From NCBI RefSeq assembly GCF_004342005.1, contig NZ_SMBX01000011.1, positions 1 to 64,000 of the forward strand: DNA of 64,000 nucleotides, in the 5' to 3' direction. Shown one piece after another: positions 26,876 through 35,850 of this stretch (position 1 is its first letter; every line of letters starts with the position of its first letter). The translations under genes and the position numbers were made by a program. The notes below the pieces were generated by a model, which saw only the letters and a program-made list of their open reading frames with translations, made no database searches and was not told the origin of the DNA. This DNA is from Paracandidimonas soli (lineage in GTDB: Bacteria > Pseudomonadota > Gammaproteobacteria > Burkholderiales > Burkholderiaceae_B).

Positions 26876-27844
26876 TCAATTGGCCTTGACACCAGCGGCC
26901 TTGAGCACCTCGCCCCAACGCTTGACCTCGGCCTGCAGATGGTCGCGCAAGGCCTGCGGCGCCAGGCGATCACCCTGCGGCGCCACCACGCTCATGTCCA
27001 GCAGGCGCTGGGCCAGGGCGGGCTGGGCCAGCACATTGCGGATGGCCTGGTTCAGGCGCTCGACGGCTTGCGGCGGCGTGCCCTTGGGCGCATATATGCC
27101 GTGCCACACCGCCAGTTCGAAGTTCGGCAGGCCCGACTCCGCGAACGTCGGCACATCCGGCATGATGGACAGGCGCTCTTTGGTGGCCACCGCATAAGGC
27201 TTGAGCGAGCCCGCCTTGAGATGCGGACCTGTGGAGACCGGCTGATCGCATATCAGGTCCACATTGCCAGCAATCAGGTCCTGCAGTGCAGGGCCGGTAC
27301 CGCGATAAGGAACCAGCGTGGCCTGCGTGCCGGTGACCTGCGTCAGCAGCACCGCGCACAGATGCGACGTGGCGCCCACGCCGGCATGCGAGAAGTTCAC
27401 CTGGCCTGGCTTGTCCTTCATCGTCTGCAGCAGTTCCGCGACCGTGGAGGGCGGGAAGTCCTTGTTGCGCACCAGAATCATGGGCACGTCTCCGATCAGC
27501 GCGATCGGCTCGAGGTCCTTGGTGACGTCAAAGCTCAGGTTGTCGTACAGCGCCGGGGCGGTTGCGATTCCCATGTTATGCAGCAGCAGAGTATGGCCGT
27601 CGTTGGCAGCGCGCACGGCCTTGGCCGTGCCGATGGTGCCGCCGCCGCCCCCGGCGTTCTCTACGATGACGGGCTGTCCCAGTTCCTGGCTCAAGGCGTC
27701 GCCCATGATCCGGGCCAGCACGTCGGTAGAGCCGCCCGCGGCATAGGGCACGATCACTGTGATGGGACGCGTGGGAAAGGCAAGCACGGCCGCCGAGGCC
27801 ATCGCCAGCGTCGCGGCAACAAGGGTCTTCAATATATTGCGCAT
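26876..27844 (-). CDS. Bug/TctC-family periplasmic solute receptor (2)
   Basis: A 322-residue receptor with a signal peptide (about 1-22, ASAAVLA). FPTRPITVIVPYAAGGSTDV opens the mature protein, VENAGGGGG replaces the more usual PGA loop, and MPDVPT occurs in the C-domain. AAGGAG precedes the ATG. It is the last gene of the minus-strand unit with the dehydrogenase and decarboxylase-like genes, whose substrate it probably delivers. A strong hairpin at 27923 separates it from the dehydrogenase gene. Confidence 0.93.
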   Translation of the reverse strand: MRNILKTLVAATLAMASAAVLAFPTRPITVIVPYAAGGSTDVLARIMGDALSQELGQPVIVENAGGGGGTIGTAKAVRAANDGHTLLLHNMGIATAPALYDNLSFDVTKDLEPIALIGDVPMILVRNKDFPPSTVAELLQTMKDKPGQVNFSHAGVGATSHLCAVLLTQVTGTQATLVPYRGTGPALQDLIAGNVDLICDQPVSTGPHLKAGSLKPYAVATKERLSIMPDVPTFAESGLPNFELAVWHGIYAPKGTPPQAVERLNQAIRNVLAQPALAQRLLDMSVVAPQGDRLAPQALRDHLQAEVKRWGEVLKAAGVKAN

Positions 27845-27922
27845 GCGAGTCTCCTTACTCTGTATGAAGAGCAACTTCTGTGGTTGATGATGTTCGGCAG
27901 CGGTGGTGCATATGCGCCGCAC

Positions 27923-27953
27923 GGCATCCTGGCGGCAGCGCCGCCAGGATGCC
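27923..27953 (-). terminator. Long hairpin between dehydrogenase and Bug genes
   Basis: A perfect 14-base-pair stem (27923-27936 with 27940-27953) and a three-base loop, without a T-run on either strand. It could be an attenuator or RNA-stabilising element giving the Bug gene a different expression level. Confidence 0.5.
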
Positions 27954-28042
27954 AAGTCCGGCTCGCGATCCGGTACCGCTGCCGCGAAAGGCCTGTGGAT
28001 CGCGAAACACAGCGCCGCGGCGAATGCGCGGCGGCGTGGGCT

Positions 28043-28906
28043 TTACTCCTTGGCGACGTACTTGTACAGCTCTGTATGGTCGGCCGCCTTGCCCAGCTTT
28101 GCCGACGCATCGTTGGCCATGGCGGAGACCTTCTGGGCCAGGTCCATGGGCAGGCCCAGGGAAGGTCCCAGCTTTGCCGCAATGCCTACGTCCTTGGCCT
28201 GCAGCGCCAGCGAGAAGCCCGAGTTGAAAGCGCCATTGAGCATGTACTGGTGCGCCTTGTTCTCGGTGGTGTTGTTCTTGCCAGTGGACGCATTGATGAC
28301 ATTCACCACCGTCTCCGGATCGATGCCGAATGCGGCGCCCGCATGCACGGCTTCGGCGGTGGCGATCAGCGCCGCGGCCGACACGTAGTTGTTCAGCGCC
28401 TTGAGAGCGTGGCCGGAGCCTGCCGGGCCTACATGCGTAATATCCTTGCCCATCTTCTCCAGGATGGGCCGGCAACGCTCGAAATCGGCCGGCTCGCCGC
28501 CCACCATGATGGACAGCGTGCCATTGACCGCCTTCTTGACCCCGCCCGACACCGGCGCATCGATCAGGCCCGCTCCGCGTTCGCGCAACAGCCCCACCAG
28601 GGCGCGCGTGCGGTTGGGATCGGCCGAGCTCATCTCAATGATGCAGGCGCCCCGCTTCAGGTGCGGGGCCAGCTCGTTCACCACCTTGTCGACGATGTCC
28701 GAGTTGGGCAGCATCGTCATGACCACATCGCATTCGGCGAACGACTGCGGACCGCTTGCGGATACCGTCCCGGGGTGCACCTGCACGAAGCGCTGCTCGG
28801 CCTGCGGATCAGCATCCTTCACGACCAGGGCGTATCCGGCCTCATGCAGCAGGTGCGCCATGGGATTGCCCATCATGCCCAGTCCTACGACTCCAATTCG
28901 ACTCAT
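28043..28906 (-). CDS. NAD(P)-dependent beta-hydroxyacid dehydrogenase (3-hydroxyisobutyrate / tartronate semialdehyde reductase family)
   Basis: A 287-residue enzyme. The Rossmann motif GLGMMG is at 8-13. The substrate-binding DAPVSGGVKKAVNGTLSIMV block is near 116-135 and the catalytic Lys is in GHALKALNN near 170. It interconverts a beta-hydroxyacid and its semialdehyde. Tartronate semialdehyde reductase (GarR) activity would suit the aldarate genes elsewhere in the window, but 3-hydroxyisobutyrate or another acid is equally compatible. GGAG upstream. It follows the decarboxylase-like gene by 15 bases. Confidence 0.88.
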   Translation of the reverse strand: MSRIGVVGLGMMGNPMAHLLHEAGYALVVKDADPQAEQRFVQVHPGTVSASGPQSFAECDVVMTMLPNSDIVDKVVNELAPHLKRGACIIEMSSADPNRTRALVGLLRERGAGLIDAPVSGGVKKAVNGTLSIMVGGEPADFERCRPILEKMGKDITHVGPAGSGHALKALNNYVSAAALIATAEAVHAGAAFGIDPETVVNVINASTGKNNTTENKAHQYMLNGAFNSGFSLALQAKDVGIAAKLGPSLGLPMDLAQKVSAMANDASAKLGKAADHTELYKYVAKE

Positions 28907-28921
28907 TTCGATCTCCGACCG

Positions 28922-29320
28922 TTAGATGCCCATTTCCTTGAAGACTTCCGAGGCGACGCGGAACGAGTCGATCCCCGCCGGCACGCCGCAGTAGATGGCC
29001 GCCTGCAGAAGCACTTCCTTGATCTCGTCCTTGGTCAGGCCGTTGTTGATGGCGCCGCGCACATGCAGCTTGAGTTCGTGCGGGCGATTCAGCGCCGTGA
29101 TCATGGCCAGGTTGAGGAACGAGCGCGTGCGGCGGTCCAGGCCGGGACGGTTCCATATATCGCCCCAGCAGTACTGGGTGACCAGTTCCTGCATGTCGAT
29201 GTTGAAATCCGTCGCATTGTTGATCGAGGCGTCGACATATGCCGCACCAAGAACCTCGCGGCGCGTAGCCAGGCCTTGATCGAAGAGTTCGGGATTTTTT
29301 GGCGCAAATGCACGAGTCAT
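28922..29320 (-). CDS. Carboxymuconolactone decarboxylase-family protein
   Basis: A 132-residue single-domain CMD protein. The PcaC-like segments RSFLNLAMITALNRPHELKLH near 66-86 (acid/base His and Glu) and GVPAGIDSFRVASEVF near 111-126 are intact. True PcaC acts in protocatechuate breakdown, but no pca genes are in the window. Its place next to a hydroxyacid dehydrogenase, a Bug receptor and a GntR regulator points to a different carboxylated or lactone substrate. It lacks the CxxC of AhpD, so it is not an alkylhydroperoxidase. GGAG precedes the ATG. Confidence 0.88.
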   Translation of the reverse strand: MTRAFAPKNPELFDQGLATRREVLGAAYVDASINNATDFNIDMQELVTQYCWGDIWNRPGLDRRTRSFLNLAMITALNRPHELKLHVRGAINNGLTKDEIKEVLLQAAIYCGVPAGIDSFRVASEVFKEMGI

Positions 29321-29423
29321 GTATGGCTCCAGTCGCAGTAAATTAAATAAGTAAAGCGAAGTGTGATGTCAGTGCGCCCGTTACGGGCACGCGCCGCGGT
29401 TAGCGGCGAAGCATTTTTATTAT

Positions 29424-29448
29424 AATCAGATTGTCTGACAATATGATT
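29424..29448. promoter_or_regulatory. GntR/FCD-type operator in the divergent promoter
   Basis: A 25-bp imperfect palindrome, arms AATCAGATTGTC and GACAATATGATT around a single T, 11 of 12 positions symmetric. The core ATTGTCTGACAAT resembles FadR/FCD-subfamily sites (TxGTxxxACxA). It lies between the CMD gene (start 29320) and the GntR gene (start 29541). Confidence 0.7.
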
Positions 29449-29540
29449 TATGGAATGTAGGTATTGACACAGCCGGCACACTGGGATATTGGCGATCCGC
29501 AATGAAATAAATACGGAAAACCTCGGTATCATATGCACTC

Positions 29541-30221
29541 ATGAATTCGATCACCCGTATTTCCCGCGAAGAAACCTCGCTGCGTCAACGCGCCACACAA
29601 GCCCTGCGCACCGCCATCCTGGAAGGCGTATTCTCCCCCGGCCAGAAGCTGTCCGAGCGCGAACTATGCGAGCGCCTGGACGTCAGCCGCTCCTGTGTGC
29701 GCGAATCGCTGCAGCATCTGCAGGCCGAAGGCCTGATCACCATCGTCCCTCATCGGGGGCCCGAGGTCACCGCCATCACCGCCCAGGAGGTGCGCGACAT
29801 CTATGCGGTGCGATCCACCCTGGAAAGCCTGGCCGTCCGGGGGTTCGTCACCCACGCCTCGGCGGCGCAACGCCAGGCGCTGCGGGCCAAAGTGACGGAA
29901 CTTGCCGGCCCCGGCGTGGCCGCTGAACAAAGCCGCATCCTGGCCATCAAGAACCAGTTCTACGACATTCTCATCGAAGGCTGCGGCAATGCTGTGGCCG
30001 GCCAGTTGCTGCGCCAGCTCAACAACCGCGTGACGGTACTGCGCCGGGTGTCGCTGGCCCAGCCCCATCGGCTTCCCGACACCATCCGGGAGATGGACGC
30101 GATCGTCGCCGCAATCGAGAACAACGACGAGGAATCGGCGGCGCGCCTATGCAGCATGCATGTGCGGAAGGCTGCCGAGAACGTGCTGCGCACGATGGAC
30201 GAACCGCCGCGACCCGACTGA
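29541..30221 (+). CDS. GntR-family regulator, FCD (FadR) subfamily
   Basis: A 226-residue regulator. The winged HTH is at about 14-78 (PGQKLSERELCERLDVSRS). The FCD ligand domain (about 88-215) has the metal-binding His/Asp pattern. It is divergent from the CMD-dehydrogenase-Bug unit, whose operator lies at 29424-29448, so it is the probable local repressor. The ligand is likely the hydroxy- or carboxyacid taken up by the cassette. The ATG lacks a strong ribosome binding site. Confidence 0.92.
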   Translation: MNSITRISREETSLRQRATQALRTAILEGVFSPGQKLSERELCERLDVSRSCVRESLQHLQAEGLITIVPHRGPEVTAITAQEVRDIYAVRSTLESLAVRGFVTHASAAQRQALRAKVTELAGPGVAAEQSRILAIKNQFYDILIEGCGNAVAGQLLRQLNNRVTVLRRVSLAQPHRLPDTIREMDAIVAAIENNDEESAARLCSMHVRKAAENVLRTMDEPPRPD

Positions 30222-30279
30222 ATCGAAGCAAGGAAGGCGGCGGGCGCAGCCCCGGCATGGCCCGGGGGGCTGCCGGATG

Positions 30280-30360
30280 CGCGAAAGCCGTAAAATGGCA
30301 TCCAAGAACCGATACGCGCCGTTCCGGATCCTCCTGCGGGACACGGCTCTCGGCAACTGA
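30280..30360 (+). pseudogene. Displaced 3' end of bpt
   Basis: The frame reads [17 protein letters not shown] and ends at TGA 30358-30360. It aligns with the C-terminus of Bpt ([17 protein letters not shown]): 43 of 53 bases between 30280-30332 and 26755-26807 are identical. It lies 26 bases before pyrD, where bpt would end in the ancestral aat-bpt-pyrD order. It has no start of its own and is read as the scar of the cassette insertion. Confidence 0.8.
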
Positions 30361-30386
30361 CCAACGCTACGGAACTCCGCCATACC

Positions 30387-31436
30387 ATGTCACTTCTGTT
30401 CAATGCCTATCCCCTGGCGCGCGCCGCCCTGTTTTCCATGGACGCGGAAGCCGCCCACGAGCTGACGCTCTCCATGCTGCACAAGGCGCATGCCTGCAAG
30501 GCCACTCGCAAGCTGATGTCGGCCGGAGCGCGGGCCGGCAAGCCGGTGCGGCTCATGGGGCTGACGCTGCCCAACCCGGTCGGGCTGGCGGCGGGACTGG
30601 ACAAGAACGGGGCGCACATCGACGCGCTGGGCGCCCTGGGATTCGGCTTCGTGGAAGTCGGCACCGTCACACCGCGCCCGCAGCCGGGCAATCCCAAGCC
30701 GCGCCTGTTCCGCCTGCCCAAGGCCGACGCGCTGATCAACCGCCTGGGCTTCAACAACCAGGGCCTGGAGACATTCCTGGCAAACGTGCAACGCAGCCAG
30801 TGGCGCACGCAGGGCGGGATCCTGGGCCTGAACATCGGCAAGAACGCCGACACGCCCATCGAGCGCGCCACGGACGACTACCTGATCGGCCTGGAAGGCG
30901 TCTACCCGCATGCCGACTACGTGACCGTCAATATTTCCTCTCCCAACACGAAAAACCTGCGCGCCCTGCAGGACCACGACGAGCTCTCGAACCTGCTGGC
31001 CGCCCTGCAGGAAAAGCGCAAGGCGCTGCAGGACCAGCATGGCCGCCACGTCCCCATTGCCGTCAAGATCGCGCCTGACCTGACCCAGGCGCAGATCGAC
31101 GCCATCGCGGAAGTGCTGGTGCGCCACGAAATCGACGGCGTCATCGCCACCAACACCACGCTGTCGCGCGATGCCGTACAGGGTCTGCCGCATGCGGACG
31201 AGGCCGGCGGCCTGTCGGGCCCTCCCGTGCATACGCTGTCGCTCGCCGTGATAGAGCGGCTGCGCGCCCAGCTGGGCCCCGACTACCCCATCGTCGGCGT
31301 CGGCGGTATCGCATCGGGCCGGCAGGCCAGGGAAAAGATCGCGGCGGGCGCCAACGCGGTCCAGGTGTACACGGGCCTGATCTATCGCGGCCCCGCCCTG
31401 GTCACGGAATGCGTACAAGCGCTATGTTCGATCTGA
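30387..31436 (+). CDS. pyrD: Dihydroorotate dehydrogenase, quinone-dependent (class 2)
   Basis: A 349-residue FMN enzyme of pyrimidine synthesis that passes electrons to membrane quinones. The N-terminal amphipathic helix (about 1-30) is the membrane/quinone contact of class 2 enzymes. Class 2 signatures are [10 protein letters not shown] near 69-78, [20 protein letters not shown] near 88-107 and [11 protein letters not shown] near 180-190, with the catalytic Ser in SSPNT. FMN contacts occur in GVGGI near 306. Its last 13 bases overlap the start of a LysR gene. Confidence 0.97.
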   Translation: MSLLFNAYPLARAALFSMDAEAAHELTLSMLHKAHACKATRKLMSAGARAGKPVRLMGLTLPNPVGLAAGLDKNGAHIDALGALGFGFVEVGTVTPRPQPGNPKPRLFRLPKADALINRLGFNNQGLETFLANVQRSQWRTQGGILGLNIGKNADTPIERATDDYLIGLEGVYPHADYVTVNISSPNTKNLRALQDHDELSNLLAALQEKRKALQDQHGRHVPIAVKIAPDLTQAQIDAIAEVLVRHEIDGVIATNTTLSRDAVQGLPHADEAGGLSGPPVHTLSLAVIERLRAQLGPDYPIVGVGGIASGRQAREKIAAGANAVQVYTGLIYRGPALVTECVQALCSI

Positions 31437-32368
31437 ACCAACTGCGCTGCTTCGTGGCCGTCGCCACCGAGCTGAACTTCCGGCGCGCCGCGCAGCGCCT
31501 GAACATGACGCAGCCGCCGCTGAGCCGGCAGATCCAGCAGCTGGAACACATCCTGGGCGCCGAACTGTTCGACCGCGCGGGCCGCAGCGTCAAGCTGACC
31601 ACCGTGGGCCGCATGTTCCTTCCCGAGGCGCAGGACCTGCTGCGGCGCGCCGAGGAATCCATGCTGAACGCCAGGCGCCTCTGTATCGGAGAAAAAGGGC
31701 AGATCCGCCTGGGCTTCATCACCGCCGCGGCGTTCTCGCTGCTGCCCTCCCTGCTGGCGCACGTCACCCGCCAGTTGCCGGACGCCCAACTGATCCTCAA
31801 CGAGATCCAGACCAGCGAGCTGGTCGAATCCATCGCCAACCACCAGCTGGAGCTGGGCGTGATCGGGATGCAGCACAACGACCCGCGCCTCGCCGTGAAG
31901 CCGATCGTCCGCACGCCGTTCGTCCTGGCCATGCACCGGGAATACGCGCCCAGGCACGGCGACATCCGGTCGCTGAAGGACCTGGACGAAGAAAAGGTGC
32001 TCATGTATTCGCCGTCCAGCATCTGGGACCGGTACGGCATCCTGTCGGGCATGTTCCATGTCCGCGGCATCTATCCGAACTATGTGCAGTACGCCAGGCA
32101 CAGCCACACGCTGCTGTCCATGGTCAACGCCGGCATCGGCGTCGCGCTGGTGCCCGAATTCGCGCAAGCCATGGGATACAGCAACCTGGCATTCGTCCTG
32201 CTGGACGACATGCCCGAGGACGTCTATGCGGAACTCTGCCTATGCTGGCGCAACGATATCGATGATCCGATGACGATCACCGTGCGCGACGCCATCCTGG
32301 AAAAATTCCCCCTGCCCCAGGGGGCGCCGATATTCACTTACTCGCTTTACGACAAGCGTTCGTCCTGA
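31424..32368 (+). CDS. LysR-type transcriptional regulator
   Basis: A 314-residue LysR protein, HTH at about 1-62 ([20 protein letters not shown]) and effector domain from about 90, of the BenM/CatM-like subgroup by its N-terminal wording. The ATG at 31424 begins inside the last codons of pyrD in another frame; an ATG at 31409 is further inside. Coupling to pyrD translation is possible. It is convergent with the next Bug gene and may control the hydroxyacid dehydrogenase cluster beyond it. Confidence 0.92.
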   Translation: MFDLNQLRCFVAVATELNFRRAAQRLNMTQPPLSRQIQQLEHILGAELFDRAGRSVKLTTVGRMFLPEAQDLLRRAEESMLNARRLCIGEKGQIRLGFITAAAFSLLPSLLAHVTRQLPDAQLILNEIQTSELVESIANHQLELGVIGMQHNDPRLAVKPIVRTPFVLAMHREYAPRHGDIRSLKDLDEEKVLMYSPSSIWDRYGILSGMFHVRGIYPNYVQYARHSHTLLSMVNAGIGVALVPEFAQAMGYSNLAFVLLDDMPEDVYAELCLCWRNDIDDPMTITVRDAILEKFPLPQGAPIFTYSLYDKRSS

Positions 32369-32374
32369 AACGAA

Positions 32375-32409
32375 CAGGCAGTGCAACGCGGTATGCATTG
32401 CACTGCCTG
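32375..32409. terminator. Convergent hairpin between LysR and Bug (3)
   Basis: A 12-base-pair perfect stem (32375-32386 with 32398-32409), loop 11, no T-run. It lies between converging genes and probably ends one or both transcripts. Confidence 0.5.
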
Positions 32410-32458
32410 CGATCCCGGTTCAAGCGCGCCAAGCCCAGGCCGGCGCGCATTGCACGGA

Positions 32459-33418
32459 CTACTTCTCGATCTTCAGATCCACGGCCCTCACCACCTTGTC
32501 CATGGCTTCCATGCGCTTCAGGCCCTCTTCGCCGCGCAGGAAGAACGGCTGCTGATAGTATTTTTCCTGGATATCCTTGATGTACTTGGGATTCTTCGAA
32601 ACACGCTCGGCCGCATCGATGAAGCGGTCGACGATTTCCCGCGGCGTACCCTTGGGGAACAGGAAGAAGTAGTCGTACTGGAAGGTGGCGTCGTAGCCGG
32701 CCTCCTTCGTGGTCGGCACATCGGGGAACTGCGGCAGGCGCTCATCCGTCAAGGCGGCCAGCGCCTTGATGTCTCCTTTCTCGATGAACGGCTTGATCTG
32801 GCCGAGCGGGTTCTGCGACACCTCGATATGCCCGCCCATGATGGCGCGCAGGCGCTCGGACGAGCCGCCCATGTCGATAATGTTGAGCTCGGCGCCCGCC
32901 TTGTTCAGCAGCTTGGCGATCAGGTAGGTGGTTGCGCCGATGTTGCCCGTGATGTTGATCTTGCCGGGGTTGGCCTGCGAATCCTTGACCAGCTCCTCCA
33001 GGGTATTCCACTTGGCATCCGACTTCACCACGATCAGGTTGCCGGCTTCACGCGCGACGATCGCCCCGAACTCGAAGTCCCGGAACGAAAAGTCGATCAG
33101 GCCCGAGGCCTGGTTGACGAACATGGCCGAGTGGAAGAACAGTACCGTATAGCCGTCGGGCTTTGCATTCTTGACCTGCCTTGCCCCGATCGAGCCGCCG
33201 GCGCCCGTGGCATTGATGACGGGCAGGCTGACGCCCAGCTCGTCCGCCATGTACTGCGAGTACACGCGCGCATTGAAATCGGTATCGCCGCCCGCAGCGA
33301 ACGGTACGATCAGCTGGATCGAATGCGCAGGCCATTTGTCCTGGGCAGCGGCTCCCGTTGCCACGGCTCCAAGCACTCCGGCAACCAACATGCCGCGTAG
33401 ATATTTCTTCATGCTCAT
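32459..33418 (-). CDS. Bug/TctC-family periplasmic solute receptor (3)
   Basis: A 319-residue receptor with signal peptide (about 1-25, TGAAAQ), opening IQLIVPFAAGGDTDFNAR and FPDVPTTKEAG in the C-domain. The loop around INATGAGGSIGA differs from the VENKPGA form of most siblings, so its ligand may differ. AGGAG precedes the ATG. It is downstream of and co-directional with the Ldh_2 dehydrogenase gene and the rest of the hydroxyacid cluster to 36939, likely one transcription unit for uptake and oxidation of a 2-hydroxyacid. Confidence 0.92.
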   Translation of the reverse strand: MSMKKYLRGMLVAGVLGAVATGAAAQDKWPAHSIQLIVPFAAGGDTDFNARVYSQYMADELGVSLPVINATGAGGSIGARQVKNAKPDGYTVLFFHSAMFVNQASGLIDFSFRDFEFGAIVAREAGNLIVVKSDAKWNTLEELVKDSQANPGKINITGNIGATTYLIAKLLNKAGAELNIIDMGGSSERLRAIMGGHIEVSQNPLGQIKPFIEKGDIKALAALTDERLPQFPDVPTTKEAGYDATFQYDYFFLFPKGTPREIVDRFIDAAERVSKNPKYIKDIQEKYYQQPFFLRGEEGLKRMEAMDKVVRAVDLKIEK

Positions 33419-33520
33419 GACTCAGTCTCCTGGTTTGTCACTTGTTGATATCGTTATTGAACTGCTGTATTTACTACGTTTTATTGCTACCGCCGGCTCT
33501 CGCCGTACACCGCCATGTCT

Positions 33521-34588
33521 TCAGCCTGCCGCGATGGCGGCGGGCATCTCCACTCCCAATTGCTGCGATGCGGCCAGCAGCGGTTCGACGATGGACTGGC
33601 GCAACGGCACGCCATTGCGCAAGGCCTCCTCCCGATTGACGGCGGCCCGGTCGCCGGGAACACGCACCGGTTTTCCTCCCGGCACGGGCGGATTGCTGCG
33701 GCAGGCGTCCGCCAGCCAGTCCATCTGCCGCACATAGCCTTCCCGGCCGCCGAACGCCGCTGGATCCAGCACCTGGATGAAGACGGAGGTGTAGGTTCCC
33801 GTCGTAGCATCGGCGCGCCCGCGGCCGCCCAGACCTTGCGTCATGGCCTCCACCAGCAAGGCCATGCTGTAGCCCTTGTGTCCATGGTCCATGCCGCCCA
33901 CCGGCAGCAGGGAGCCGCCCTGGTTCACCAGCACATCGGGATCGTCGCTGGGTTCGCCGCCCGCGCTGAGCGCCCATGGCTGGGGAAAGCGCTCTCCCCT
34001 TTTGTGCAGTTGCCTCGCGTAATTGATGGTCGTGATCGACGCGCTGATGTCGAGCACAATGGGATCGCCGCTCGTCGGCATGCCCGCGGCCAGCGGATTG
34101 GGCGTGAACAGCGGCTTGGTCCCGCCGTAGGGCGCCACGCCCCTGGAAGAAGAGGTGGAGCTGGAAATGATGGCCATCATGCCCAGGTCGGTCACGCGCT
34201 TCATGTAGACGGCCAGAGCGCCGATGTGCTGGCTGTTGTCGATGACGCACGTCGCCGTGCCGTAATTGGCCGCGCGGGAGACGCACAGATCCAGCGCCTT
34301 GAGCACGAGCCAGCCGCCGGGCAGCATATTGCCGCGCCACGCCATGCTGGCGCCGCGATCGGAAATCACCTCGGGCTCGCCCGACGGCGACATTATCCCC
34401 TTGCGCAGGGCATCCAGGTATACCGGGACCAGGGCGAGACCGTGCGTCGCATGGCCGATCAGGTCGGCCTCGACCAGCACCCAGGCTACGCTGCGCGCCT
34501 TGTCCTCCTCCATGCCCGCGGCGCGGAACAGGCGTTGCGCGTAATCCAGCAAAGCGTCATATTCATAGCGGCCTACCGATTCCGACAT
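33521..34588 (-). CDS. Ldh_2-family (malate/L-lactate/sulfolactate type) NAD(P) dehydrogenase (1)
   Basis: A 355-residue enzyme of the MDH2/YlbC/ComC family, unrelated to classical lactate dehydrogenases. The motif DLIGHATHGLALVPVYLDAL near 48-67 carries the catalytic His; the nucleotide-binding stretch ATCVIDNSQHIGALAVYMKR near 118-137 follows, then MDHGHKGYSMALLVEAM near 237. It oxidises a 2-hydroxyacid to a 2-oxoacid. The start at 34588 has AGGAAGGA upstream and excludes an alanine-rich extension. A paralogue stands at 35851, with an opposite-fold 2-hydroxyacid dehydrogenase between them. Confidence 0.9.
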   Translation of the reverse strand: MSESVGRYEYDALLDYAQRLFRAAGMEEDKARSVAWVLVEADLIGHATHGLALVPVYLDALRKGIMSPSGEPEVISDRGASMAWRGNMLPGGWLVLKALDLCVSRAANYGTATCVIDNSQHIGALAVYMKRVTDLGMMAIISSSTSSSRGVAPYGGTKPLFTPNPLAAGMPTSGDPIVLDISASITTINYARQLHKRGERFPQPWALSAGGEPSDDPDVLVNQGGSLLPVGGMDHGHKGYSMALLVEAMTQGLGGRGRADATTGTYTSVFIQVLDPAAFGGREGYVRQMDWLADACRSNPPVPGGKPVRVPGDRAAVNREEALRNGVPLRQSIVEPLLAASQQLGVEMPAAIAAG

Positions 34589-34655
34589 ATTGTTTCCTTC
34601 CTTTGTCTTGTCCATTGTCCGGGCGGCGGCACACGCCGCCGTCCTGTCGCTCATG

Positions 34656-35612
34656 CTAGAGCGGGTCCAGCGCGGGCTTGCCCGAGAGCACCTCGCGCAC
34701 GTTTTCCAGGGCGCGCAGTCCCAACCCCGTCCGGGTTTCCTCCGTGGCCCCGCCGATATGCGGAGTCAGGAAGGTATTGGGCAGCTCCACCAGCCGCGGA
34801 TCGGGATCGGGCTCGCGCTGGAAGGTATCCAGTCCCGCCGCGCGCAGTTGGCCGCTGCGCAGCGCTTCGATCAGGTCGTCCTCGTTGACCAGCGTGCCGC
34901 GCGCCGCATTGACCAGCACCGCGCCGCGCGGCAGCAGGGCCAGCCGACGGGCGTCGATGACCCCCTTGGTCTCCGGCGTGGCCGGCGCATGCAGCGTCAG
35001 GGCATCGCAATGCGGCAGCATCGCCTCCAGCGTTTCATAATATGTAGCGCCCTGCTCCAGCTCTTCGGGCAGGCGCTGCACGTCGTGGTACAGCACGCGC
35101 ATATTGAAACCGCGCGCGCGCTGGGCCACGGCTCGTCCGATGCGGCCCATGCCATAGATGCCGAGCGTCTTTCCGGAAACGCGCATGCCGGGCATTTCAT
35201 CGAAGCCCAGGTTGCGCTTCCAGCCGGTGCGCACCAGCGTACTGTATTCGTAGGCGCGGCGGCTGGCGCACAGCAGCAGCATGAATGCCAGGTCGGCGGT
35301 ACAGTCCGTGATCGCCGACGGCGCATTGGTCACGACAATACCGCGCTTGCGCGCCGCCTCGACGTCGATATGGTCGAAGCCGACGCTGGTCGTCGACAGC
35401 ACCCGCACGGAATCGGGCAAGCGGGCAATCGCCTCGGCGGGCAGCTTCAGGTGTCCGCCAAACACGATGCCGGAGGGCCGCAGCGCCTGCGCCTTCTCCA
35501 GCGCCTGCTCGGTCGCCAGGGTCTGTTCGGAGAAAACCGCATCGAAATGCTGGCTGGCGTAATCAACGACGGCCTTGGGAACCGGCCGCGCAATCAGCAC
35601 GGAAGGCTTCAT
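34656..35612 (-). CDS. D-isomer-specific 2-hydroxyacid dehydrogenase (1)
   Basis: A 318-residue NAD(P)-dependent enzyme. The Rossmann motif GMGRIG is near 154-159; catalytic Arg is in NAARGTLVNE near 234, Glu in REPDPDPRL near 266 and His in LTPHIGGAT near 284. Members reduce glyoxylate, hydroxypyruvate or other 2-oxoacids, or work in the oxidative direction. GGAGGG lies before the ATG at 35612. It sits 67 bases upstream of the Ldh_2 enzyme in the same direction, suggesting stereochemically complementary handling of one 2-hydroxyacid. Confidence 0.92.
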   Translation of the reverse strand: MKPSVLIARPVPKAVVDYASQHFDAVFSEQTLATEQALEKAQALRPSGIVFGGHLKLPAEAIARLPDSVRVLSTTSVGFDHIDVEAARKRGIVVTNAPSAITDCTADLAFMLLLCASRRAYEYSTLVRTGWKRNLGFDEMPGMRVSGKTLGIYGMGRIGRAVAQRARGFNMRVLYHDVQRLPEELEQGATYYETLEAMLPHCDALTLHAPATPETKGVIDARRLALLPRGAVLVNAARGTLVNEDDLIEALRSGQLRAAGLDTFQREPDPDPRLVELPNTFLTPHIGGATEETRTGLGLRALENVREVLSGKPALDPL

Positions 35613-35677
35613 GACACCCTCCGGGCATTCACCGGCAAAGCGGTGCATACAACTAACATCATCGCGGACTCCTCCTG

Positions 35678-35715
35678 TTTTTTTCGCCGGGCCGCCCCCT
35701 AGGATGAGCCCAGGC
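35678..35715. repeat. Partial interspersed repeat, copy C
   Basis: A T-run followed by CGCCGGGCCGCCCC, then TAGGATGAGCCC. The same block order appears at 43598-43648, and the first block also at 14230-14260 (minus) and 43755-43771. A short, degenerate member of the repeat family. Confidence 0.5.
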
Positions 35716-35850
35716 ATGCAGCGAACGCCAGATTATCCCGTGCGGGATTAGGCGTCCAATCTCATGAAAGCATCGAATGATTCAAAATAGGTATCACCCG
35801 GTGAGCCGGCGCACCCATGCGGAAGCTCCGTCTGGAAACGCCGCCGCAGC

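Noticed and set aside
28922..29320. Calling the CMD-family protein PcaC
   Set aside because: No other protocatechuate-pathway genes are present and CMD-fold proteins are functionally diverse.
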